From Allobosea sp. (lineage in GTDB: Bacteria > Pseudomonadota > Alphaproteobacteria > Rhizobiales > Beijerinckiaceae), in assembly GCA_024231975.1 (NCBI GenBank), contig JAAEQB010000051.1, positions 1-64,000 of the forward strand: a stretch of DNA of 64,000 bases, given 5' to 3'. The position numbers and the translations under genes are program-made. The notes beneath the pieces are model-generated. The model was not told the DNA's origin. It saw only the letters and a program-made list of their open reading frames with translations, and searched no databases. Shown here in pieces: positions 58,004 to 64,000 of the stretch (positions within the stretch are counted from its first letter, which is position 1; each line of letters starts with the position of its first letter).

Positions 58004-58023
58004 AAGCGGCCTTGCGGCCGCTT
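58004..58023 (-). terminator. Rho-independent terminator of rpmB
   Basis: On the minus strand AAGCGGCC, loop GCAA and GGCCGCTT form a perfect 8-bp stem followed by a run of Ts (minus-strand TTTTT at about 58005-58000). It is placed 27 nt past the rpmB stop codon. Confidence 0.85.
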
Positions 58024-58049
58024 CATTCAGTCCCGAGGGAAACTCGCGC

Positions 58050-58337
58050 TCAGTTGGAGGCGAGCTTCTTCTCGATGTCGCGCTTCAGCGCCAGCGCGCC
58101 GGTCGACAGCTCGCCGGCCGGAGCCTTGACCAGGAAGGCATCGAGGCCGCCGCGGTGGTCGACGGTGCGCAGCGCATTCGCCGAGACGCGCAGGCGGACC
58201 GAACGGCCGAGCGTATCCGACTGCAGCGTGACGTTGACGAGGTTCGGCCGGAAGACCGTCTTGGTCTTGCGGTTCGAGTGGCTGACGAGGTGGCCGGTCT
58301 GGGTGGCTTTCCCGGTCAGTTCGCAACGGCGGGCCAT
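58050..58337 (-). CDS. rpmB: 50S ribosomal protein L28
   Basis: A 95-residue ribosomal protein. The N-terminus MARRCELTGK, then SHSNRKTKTVFRPNLVNV, is the L28 signature, and RVSANALRTVDHRGGLDAFL is its C-terminal part. It is rich in basic residues. It stands divergent from a DUF3108 gene, an arrangement common in rhizobia, and ends in a clear terminator. Confidence 0.97.
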   Translation of the reverse strand: MARRCELTGKATQTGHLVSHSNRKTKTVFRPNLVNVTLQSDTLGRSVRLRVSANALRTVDHRGGLDAFLVKAPAGELSTGALALKRDIEKKLASN

Positions 58338-58591
58338 GATCGTGTTCCCAAAATCTCCGAATGCTCAACGCAAATTGCCGACACGCGACGTGCCGGCAGG
58401 CAAGCACCGGAAGTCAAATTGAAGTGGGCGGTCTATAACGGGCCGATGACAGCCCGTCAAGGCAGGCCGCGCGCAATCGCGCCCGGAAACATCTCGGTAA
58501 CCATTATCCCGCCAAGCTGACGATAACCAGTCACGATTCGGACCGAATCTCAGTGCATGCGACGATGCCCGTCGCGCTCCGGAGCCTCACG

Positions 58592-59422
58592 ATGAAGCTC
58601 GCTTTGTCCTCTGCCAGCAGCGCCCTGATCGCGGCGCTGATGCTTGCATTGCCGGTTCCGGCCGCGCAGGCGGCCTCGCTTGACGCGACGTATGACGTCT
58701 CGCTGCTTGGCCTGTCGCTCGGCAAGGCCAATCTTGCCGGCGGCATCGACGGTGGCAGCTACAAGCTCGACGCCAACGCCAAGCTGACCGGCCTCGTCGG
58801 CAGCTTCACCGGCGGGCGCGGCTCGGGCACCGCGACCGGCAACCTCAACGGCAGCCGGCTCTCGCCGGCGACCTTCGCAGTGTCCTCGGCCAATTCCAGC
58901 GAAAGCCGGACGGTGCGCATGGCGCTCGGCGGCAATGCCGTGCAAGCGCTGGCGATCGAGCCGCCGATCGATCCCAAGCCCGATCGCGTGCCGCTCAAGG
59001 ACGAGCACCAGCGCAACATCATGGACCCGCTCAGCGCCTTCCTGATGCCGGTCGAGGCCTCGGGCCGCACTGGTGGCGCGGCTGCCTGCAACCGCACGCT
59101 GGCGATCTTCGACGGCGCGGCGCGCTACGACATCAAGCTGAGCTATTCCGGCACCCGCGAGATCAAGATCGACGGCTATAGCGGCCCGGTCTCGGTCTGC
59201 CAGGCGCGCTATGTGCCGATCGCCGGCCACCGGGCGCTGCGGCCCTCGACCAAGTTCATGGCCGAGAACAAGGAGATCTCGACCTGGCTCGCTCCTGTGG
59301 CCGGGACGAACATGATGCTGCCGGTGCGCATCTCCGTGAAGACGATGATCGGCACCGCGGTGATCGAGGCCTCGAGCTTCAAGGTCGATCCGGGCGTGAC
59401 GGCGACCGCGACGCGGAATTGA
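58592..59422 (+). CDS. DUF3108 domain-containing exported protein
   Basis: A 276-residue protein. The ATG at 58592 is preferred because it follows GGAG by 7 nt and gives a clean signal peptide (cleaved after AQAAS); a GTG at 58553 would add 13 residues. The mature part is beta-rich and contains YDVSLLGLSLGKANL, PLKDEHQRNIMDPLSAFL and two cysteines (AACNRTL, VCQARY), features of DUF3108. It is likely periplasmic and of unknown role. Its convergent neighbour ends only 2 nt beyond it. Confidence 0.85.
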   Translation: MKLALSSASSALIAALMLALPVPAAQAASLDATYDVSLLGLSLGKANLAGGIDGGSYKLDANAKLTGLVGSFTGGRGSGTATGNLNGSRLSPATFAVSSANSSESRTVRMALGGNAVQALAIEPPIDPKPDRVPLKDEHQRNIMDPLSAFLMPVEASGRTGGAAACNRTLAIFDGAARYDIKLSYSGTREIKIDGYSGPVSVCQARYVPIAGHRALRPSTKFMAENKEISTWLAPVAGTNMMLPVRISVKTMIGTAVIEASSFKVDPGVTATATRN

Positions 59423-59424
59423 GC

Positions 59425-60096
59425 TCAGGCGCCCGCCGAAAGTTCGAGCGGGAAGGGCGTGGGTTCGTAGATCGCTTCCAAGCCGCGTTCCTTGATCAGT
59501 TCGCGCTCCCATTCGTATAAAAGGGAGGCTAGGGCGGGCCGGTCGTCCGCTTCGAGCAGGGGGCCGGCGCGGTCGGTGGTCCTGCGCCAGATGCGTCCCC
59601 AATAGGATTCCGGGTCACGGGCGCAGCGTTCGTGTAGCGCGCGGCATTTCATTCTGGCGGTGTCGAGATCACCGCGGGCGATGTCGACGCGGATGTCGGT
59701 GTCGACGTGATCGATCAGCCGCCGTGCTGAAAATTCCGGCTCCGAGACGTGCTGGACGAAGCCGTCGATCGTCTGTGCTGCCCGCATGCGTGGTAAAATC
59801 TCGTCATTGACGCGGGTAATGAAGATTTCGTGGACGCCGGATGTCGACCAACGCCAGAGTTGGCGAGGCGCCTGCAAAAACGTGACATCCCATCCGGCCG
59901 CGAATTTCTCTGAGAATGAAGGGCAGCAGCGCCAGTTTACTTCGAAATGATCGGCCTCCGACGTCCGCCAGACGATCAACTGATTAACGACGTGGTGCAA
60001 AGGTCGCAAAGTAAGGGTTCCAGCCTTCTGCACCAGGGGGCCAGAGGCGCTGATGAGAGGCGCGACGAGCTTGTTGATCTGGCGGATCGTCGTCAT
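59425..60096 (-). CDS. Hypothetical protein, candidate immunity partner
   Basis: A 223-residue protein I do not recognise. It is mixed alpha/beta, with WRCCPSFSEKFAAGWDVTFL near the middle of its first half and a helical C-terminal part. It has no signal peptide or membrane helix. It starts with an ATGA overlap (60093-60096) to the toxin-like gene, an arrangement usual for a cognate immunity protein. The immunity role is inference from the context only. Confidence 0.55.
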   Translation of the reverse strand: MTTIRQINKLVAPLISASGPLVQKAGTLTLRPLHHVVNQLIVWRTSEADHFEVNWRCCPSFSEKFAAGWDVTFLQAPRQLWRWSTSGVHEIFITRVNDEILPRMRAAQTIDGFVQHVSEPEFSARRLIDHVDTDIRVDIARGDLDTARMKCRALHERCARDPESYWGRIWRRTTDRAGPLLEADDRPALASLLYEWERELIKERGLEAIYEPTPFPLELSAGA

Positions 60097-60710
60097 CGCC
60101 TCGGCCTGACCTCTGTTACGATGATACGGCGAACTCCAGAGAAGCGCTTGTAGACGGTTCCTGCGATCTCAGCCGCGCGCTCGGGAGACAGGCCAGTCTT
60201 GCCGGTCTTGATATCGTAGACGCACACGGTTCCGTTGTCGCGCTGCTCATAGACGTCGATGCGAAGAGAGTTCGGCGAGCCGTAAGGGACTTCGTCGCGC
60301 GGCCCTTCGTAGTAGCTTTTAAGATAAGATCGCTCTGCGCGGAAGCTGGGATCGCCAAGGTTCTCCACCTGTGATTTCAAGTTCGAATGAACAGCGGTCC
60401 CGAACTCTGCAGCCGATCGGTAATCGCTGCGCGGACCGACCGCATCGACCGCCGCGTCGGTGCGGCTGCGAACCTCCTGGAAGCGCGGACAGGCGCGATC
60501 GACCTCCTCCTCTCGAAGCTGGCCGACGTAGCTCAGATCGATCGCGTCGGCGCTGGGCGCGTAGTCCCCGGCATTGAAGCCGGCGACCGCCTGCAGACCG
60601 TCGAGCTTGTTGCGAGCCGAAAGCCAACCGTACAGGCTCAGAGCTGAGTTGATCGTGGTTTCCGCAAGGGGCGGCCCGCCGGGGCGCGATGGCGTCCGTG
60701 CGTCCTGCAC
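60093..60710 (-). pseudogene. Toxin-like PD-(D/E)XK nuclease fragment (C-terminal part after frameshift)
   Basis: The C-terminal segment of a broken gene, read here from a GTG at 60710 (205 residues). It has LSLYGWLSARN (a conserved pre-toxin helix), then a nuclease-like end: SAAEFGTAVHSNLKSQV, RIDVYEQRDNG and VYDIKTGKTGL. That is a candidate PD-(D/E)XK core (Glu, Asp, Asp-x-Lys). Relative to the upstream part the frame is shifted by +1. It may be the remains of a toxin, or the toxin could be made by frameshifting. Confidence 0.6.
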
Positions 60711-60717
60711 CGTCGCT

Positions 60718-61287
60718 TCACGCTCCGGTCCACGCTCGGTCCAGGTCGAGCGCGAGACGACTTTCGCCGTCCAGGCCGCCGTCGCGGATCGTCTGGGTGC
60801 GGTCCGAGGTTTCGAAAGTGGTCTTGCCGCCCTCGGGCGAGGTGACGGTGTGGCGCTCGTCCCAGTCGCTTTTGCCGTCGGGCTCGGCGAACTCGGAGTG
60901 GATGGTCGAGCCGTCGCGGTTGACGACGGAGCGTTCGGCCAGCGAGCCGTCGGGGCGCGTGGCGTCCTGATAGAAGGCCCAGCTTTCCTCGCCGCTGGTA
61001 TCGGCGACGACATCGCCGAAGCTCAGTGCGGTCGAGAAGGCATTGCCGAGGTCGCCGAGAAAGTCGGTTCCGGTCGGGGCCGGCCCGCTACCGCCTCCGC
61101 CGCTGGTCCATTGCCCGCCGCCGGTATTGCCGGCCGGCACGCGCGGCTGGTCGGGATTGTATTTGAGGGCGAGTTCGTGGCGCAGCAGCCGCGTCTGCGC
61201 TTTCAGCGAGACGAGGCGGCGGCGCAGAAGGACGATCTCGCGCCAGTATGTGCTGTCGTTGGTTGAAGGATGCGGCTGGTCCGGCAT
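60718..61287 (-). pseudogene. Toxin-like protein, N-terminal fragment (frameshift)
   Basis: A 189-residue N-terminal part ending at a TGA just before the nuclease-like fragment. It has a helical opening (REIVLLRRRLVSLKAQTRLL), then NPDQPRVPAGNTGGGQWTSG, a motif I recognise from the N-termini of many rhizobial toxin-like proteins. A Gly-rich linker and a beta-repeat-like region (DGKSDWDERHTVTSPEGG, KTTFETSD) follow. In the +1 frame the sequence runs on without a stop into the nuclease domain, so a single-base indel has probably split one gene of about 400 codons. Confidence 0.65.
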
Positions 61288-61476
61288 GGCGTGCTCCCCT
61301 GTTTGGAGCGCGCTATTCTGAGGCCGCCGGAAGCGCCGGGGATAAGATCGCCGTCCATCCCCGCCGGCACCTCGACCGCTTCAAACTCGCAGCGCATGCA
61401 GGCCTTGCCGTGCCATGGATTGCGAAACGCTCGTTCGAGGCGCTAGCCTTCCCGGCGATTCGCTTCCGGAGCTGCC

Positions 61477-62367
61477 ATGTCCAGCGATTTCGCCTTGCCG
61501 CCCGGCCTCAGGCACCGCCAGGTCATCGTGCGCGACACCGTCCTCCACGTCGCCGAGGTCGGTGACGGGCCGGCGGTGCTGCTGTTGCATGGCTGGCCGG
61601 AATTCTGGATGAGCTGGCTACCGGTGATGAACCGGCTGCATGGCGAATTCCGGTTGATCGCGCCCGATCTGCGCGGCTTCGGCGACAGCGGCAAATCATC
61701 GGCGCCGCGCAGCGATGTCGGTGCCAACGCCCATGCCGACGACATGGCGGCGCTGCTCGAGGCGCTGGGCACCGGCCCGGTTGGCGTGGTCGGCCATGAT
61801 GTCGGCGCCTATGTGGCGCAGGGGCTGGCGCGGCGCCATCCGCAGCGGGTCGAGAAGCTGCTGTTCTTCAACTGTCCGACGCCGAGCGTCGGCTCGGCCT
61901 GGGTCCGCGACGGCCATGTCAACGAGATCTGGTACCAGTCATTCCAGCAATTGCCGCTGGCAGAGCAGTTGATCGGCTCGAGCCGCGAGGCCTGCGCGCT
62001 CTATCTCGGGCATTTCTTGACGCATTGGTGCCACCGCAAGGAGGCCTTCGCGCCGGTCTTCGACCTTTGGGTCGAAAATTTCATGAAGCCCGGCAATCTG
62101 CGCGGGGGATTCGACTGGTATCGCAGCCAGAACGCGGCGCGGATCGCCGCGATCGATGGTCATCCGGCGCCGTCAGTGCCGATCCATCAGCGCACGAGGG
62201 TGCATTGGGGCCGGCACGACCCGATCCTGAAATCGGACTGGTCGACCTTCCTGTCGCATTATTTCGACGACGTCGAAGTAACCTTCTGCGAAAGCGCCGG
62301 CCATTTCGTCCATGTCGAGGCACCCGACGAGGCCGCGCAGGTGCTGGCCGACGTCTTCGCGGACTGA
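61477..62367 (+). CDS. Alpha/beta hydrolase, epoxide hydrolase-like
   Basis: A 296-residue soluble hydrolase. HGWPEFWMSWLPVM is the HGxP oxyanion motif followed by the E-F-W-x-S-W of epoxide hydrolases. The nucleophile elbow is GHDVGAY, an Asp nucleophile rather than Ser, and the catalytic His is in AGHFVHVE. PDLRGFGDSGKS is also typical. It may open epoxides or remove halogen from haloacids; the substrate cannot be read. It ends directly against the convergent dehalogenase gene with no spacer. Confidence 0.87.
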   Translation: MSSDFALPPGLRHRQVIVRDTVLHVAEVGDGPAVLLLHGWPEFWMSWLPVMNRLHGEFRLIAPDLRGFGDSGKSSAPRSDVGANAHADDMAALLEALGTGPVGVVGHDVGAYVAQGLARRHPQRVEKLLFFNCPTPSVGSAWVRDGHVNEIWYQSFQQLPLAEQLIGSSREACALYLGHFLTHWCHRKEAFAPVFDLWVENFMKPGNLRGGFDWYRSQNAARIAAIDGHPAPSVPIHQRTRVHWGRHDPILKSDWSTFLSHYFDDVEVTFCESAGHFVHVEAPDEAAQVLADVFAD

Positions 62368-63303
62368 TCAGACCGCAGCGGCCGATTGCACCTGTGCGTT
62401 CGGCGATGATGCGAGACCGATTTCGACGAGCCAGTCGCGGACAGCGTGGCCGATCGCGATTGGATGGTCTTCCTGCAGGTAGTGCGCGCCCGGGCCGAGT
62501 TCGACGAGCCGGCAGTTCTTCAAGCCCGAGGCGAATCCTCGCGCCTGCTGCGGCGAGATCAGCGCGCCGGGGTCGCCTGAGAACAGCAGCTTGGGATAGC
62601 TCGAGCTGCGCAAGGCGGCGTGATCGGCGGTGCTGATCGCGAACACGTCCGTCGGTTCGCCGGCGATCGGCAAGTCACGCGGCAGGCTCAGGATCGGCCG
62701 GCGCGAGGCCGGGGTCGGGAAGGGCTGGCGGTAGGCCGCGATCTCCTCCGGGGCCATCTGGCGCAGCACGGAACCCGGCAGGATGCGTTCGATGAAGATG
62801 TTGTCGTCGAGGATCAGCTTCTCGCCCTGTCCGGATGTGCGGAAGGCCTTGAACAGCTCCCGTGCCTGCGGCCGCTGATGGAAGCTCTCCCAGTCGGCGA
62901 AGGGCCGGATGAACTCCATGAAGGCGAGGCCGAGCATGCTCTGCGGCCGGCGGGAAGCATGGTGGAAGGCAAGCGCCGTGCCCCAGTCCTGCGCCAGGAT
63001 GACGAGACGGTCGAGCCCGAGCGCCGCGATGAAGGCGTCGAGATAGCGGACCTGATCGGCGAAGCGATAGGCGATGTCGGGCTTGCCGGACTGGCCGTAG
63101 CCGATCAGGTCGGGCGCGATGCAACGCGCGACCGGCGCGATCCGCGGGATGATGTCGCGCCAGATATGGGAGGAGGTCGGGTTGCCGTGCAGCAGCAGCA
63201 CGGTCGGTCCCTGCATGCCCGCCTCGACATAGGACATGGTCGAATCGAGGACCGGAATCGCGTGGCGGGTGGCGGCGATCATCTGCTGGGGATTCTCGGT
63301 CAT
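62368..63303 (-). CDS. Haloalkane dehalogenase (HLD-II/DhaA-like)
   Basis: A 311-residue alpha/beta hydrolase. HGNPTSSHIWR holds the halide-binding Asn, LAQDWGTAL has the Asp nucleophile followed by the halide-binding Trp, and the catalytic His is in GPGAHYLQEDHP. These are the hallmarks of haloalkane dehalogenases, which turn a haloalkane plus water into an alcohol and halide. The start at 63303 overlaps the TetR stop by 1 nt (TGATG), so the two are co-transcribed and TetR probably regulates the enzyme. Confidence 0.88.
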   Translation of the reverse strand: MTENPQQMIAATRHAIPVLDSTMSYVEAGMQGPTVLLLHGNPTSSHIWRDIIPRIAPVARCIAPDLIGYGQSGKPDIAYRFADQVRYLDAFIAALGLDRLVILAQDWGTALAFHHASRRPQSMLGLAFMEFIRPFADWESFHQRPQARELFKAFRTSGQGEKLILDDNIFIERILPGSVLRQMAPEEIAAYRQPFPTPASRRPILSLPRDLPIAGEPTDVFAISTADHAALRSSSYPKLLFSGDPGALISPQQARGFASGLKNCRLVELGPGAHYLQEDHPIAIGHAVRDWLVEIGLASSPNAQVQSAAAV

Positions 63304-63893
63304 CACGAGGTCTTTCCGAACAGGAGGGGAAAGATGATGGTCTTGAAGCGCTCGAGCGGGGCAGGATCGCGCTCGACCTTCATGCGCAGCATCGCGCCCT
63401 GCCAGGAGGCGAGCAGGACGTCGGCGAGGCCGTCCGCGCTGAAGGCATCGGTGATCTCGCCGCTGGCCTGGCCCTGCGCGATGCAGGCGGCGAAGGGCTG
63501 GCGCCAGCGCGTGAAGATATCGGCGAGCTTTTCGCGCAGCGGCTCGCTGGTCGGCGCGGTCTCCAGGCTGAAATTGCCGACCATGCAGCCGCGGGCCCAA
63601 TCGGCCTCTTCGAGCTTGCCGGTGATGATGTCGAGATAGCGCCGCAGGCGGGCGGCAGGGGGCAGGCCATCATCTGCGAGCGCCTCATCGACCAGGCCGC
63701 AGACATAGGCGAAATAGCGCTCCAGCACCTCGCCGGCGAACTCTTCCTTTGAGGCGAAATGGTTGGTGAAGGAGCCGGGGCTGGCGCCTGCCGCGGCGAC
63801 GATCTCGCGCACGCCGGTGGCGGCGTAGCCGTTCTGCCAGAACAGGTCGTGGCCGGCGGCGATGAGGCTGGGACGAAGAGATGGCTTGCTCAT
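63303..63893 (-). CDS. TetR/AcrR family transcriptional regulator
   Basis: A 196-residue repressor. The N-terminal helix-turn-helix is LFWQNGYAATGVREIV followed by AGASPGSFTNHFASKEEF, the typical TetR DNA-binding unit. The C-terminal ligand domain has no recognisable specificity but contains a WxRGCMVGNFSLE segment seen in the TetR_C_11-like group. It lies upstream of the dehalogenase in one operon, with a perfect palindrome 10-27 nt before its start, so it is probably autoregulated and induced by a halogenated or aromatic compound. Confidence 0.92.
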   Translation of the reverse strand: MSKPSLRPSLIAAGHDLFWQNGYAATGVREIVAAAGASPGSFTNHFASKEEFAGEVLERYFAYVCGLVDEALADDGLPPAARLRRYLDIITGKLEEADWARGCMVGNFSLETAPTSEPLREKLADIFTRWRQPFAACIAQGQASGEITDAFSADGLADVLLASWQGAMLRMKVERDPAPLERFKTIIFPLLFGKTS

Positions 63894-63902
63894 GGCGATA
63901 TC

Positions 63903-63920
63903 AATACGTACGTACGTATT
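63903..63920. promoter_or_regulatory. TetR operator: perfect 18-bp palindrome
   Basis: AATACGTACGTACGTATT is a perfect 18-bp palindrome, 10 nt upstream of the TetR start codon. TACGTACGTA-type dyads are typical TetR operators. An operator here would repress the TetR-dehalogenase operon until the ligand is bound. Confidence 0.8.
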
Positions 63921-63975
63921 ATTGTCAAGCGAGACTTGAGGAAGCGCTGTCGGTTCCGATCTTGCGTGTAGCCTC

Positions 63976-63995
63976 TCGTTCTGGCGCCAGAACGA
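63976..63995. repeat. Perfect 20-bp palindrome near the window end
   Basis: TCGTTCTGGCGCCAGAACGA is a perfect palindrome with no loop, about 85 nt upstream of the TetR start. It may be a second operator or the tip of a divergent gene's regulatory region beyond the window. It is not a terminator, as no T-run follows in view. Confidence 0.5.
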
Positions 63996-64000
63996 CCTAC

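Noticed and set aside
60718..60760. Programmed frameshift in the toxin-like gene
   Set aside because: No known slippery heptamer or prfB-like signal is seen, so a simple indel is more likely. Left open in the findings.

Overview
The window is a gene-dense, high-GC chromosomal segment of an alphaproteobacterium of the order Hyphomicrobiales (Rhizobiales). Clues are the secA / ppiC-argJ-mutT neighbourhood, a CpdR-type receiver, cobS and cobT of aerobic B12 synthesis, a ROSE-type RNA thermometer before an Hsp20 gene, an mmgR/suhB-type sRNA and rhizobial-style palindromic repeats. Bosea or a close relative is my best guess, from gene content and protein style only.

Layout. 1-4.4 kb: the tail of an IS110-type transposase at the window edge, an AraC regulator divergent from an MFS (Fsr-like) exporter, a DEDDh exonuclease, a small membrane protein and a 2-keto-4-pentenoate hydratase-like enzyme. 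4.4-20.6 kb: housekeeping genes, namely secA (minus) divergent from ppiC, argJ, an EamA exporter, a lipoprotein and mutT; then gltBD (minus), threonine aldolase and a proline-rich exported protein. 20.6-29.2 kb: hsp20 with thermometer, a lysophospholipase-like hydrolase overlapping hisN, the sRNA, N-formylglutamate amidohydrolase, cpdR, tRNA-Val(GAC), a divergent ampR-like/class A beta-lactamase pair, maiA, a PagL-like outer-membrane protein and a HIG1-domain protein.

29.2-43.8 kb (minus): two ABC import operons. The first is amidohydrolase, permease, ATPase, binding protein, permease (polyamine/PotABCD type). The second is an oligopeptide type with a fused two-NBD ATPase. Both contain tightly overlapping genes (GTGA/TGATG junctions). 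Between them lies a glycan block: glycosyltransferase, deacetylase-like protein, MurG-like glycosyltransferase.

44.1-52.4 kb (plus) is the most unusual part. It encodes a 912-residue ABC-exporter-like protein whose ATPase motifs are almost all destroyed, a free-standing cyclic-nucleotide-binding domain, and a CyaC-type redox-responsive adenylate cyclase (six membrane helices with histidine pairs, a plant-type [2Fe-2S] domain and a class III cyclase). A methyltransferase-like gene and two glycosyltransferases follow. One glycosyltransferase carries an in-frame palindromic repeat. The order suggests a signalling cassette that makes and reads cAMP and acts on a dead transporter and/or envelope glycan genes; that link is inference.

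52.6-64 kb: cobS and cobT separated by a GFA protein and two paralogous acetyltransferases, a phytase-esterase-like exported protein, rpmB, a DUF3108 protein, a frameshifted candidate PD-(D/E)XK toxin with a partner gene, two alpha/beta hydrolases (epoxide-hydrolase-like and haloalkane-dehalogenase-like) and a TetR regulator with a perfect 18-bp operator. No CRISPR array, rRNA or complete mobile element is visible.
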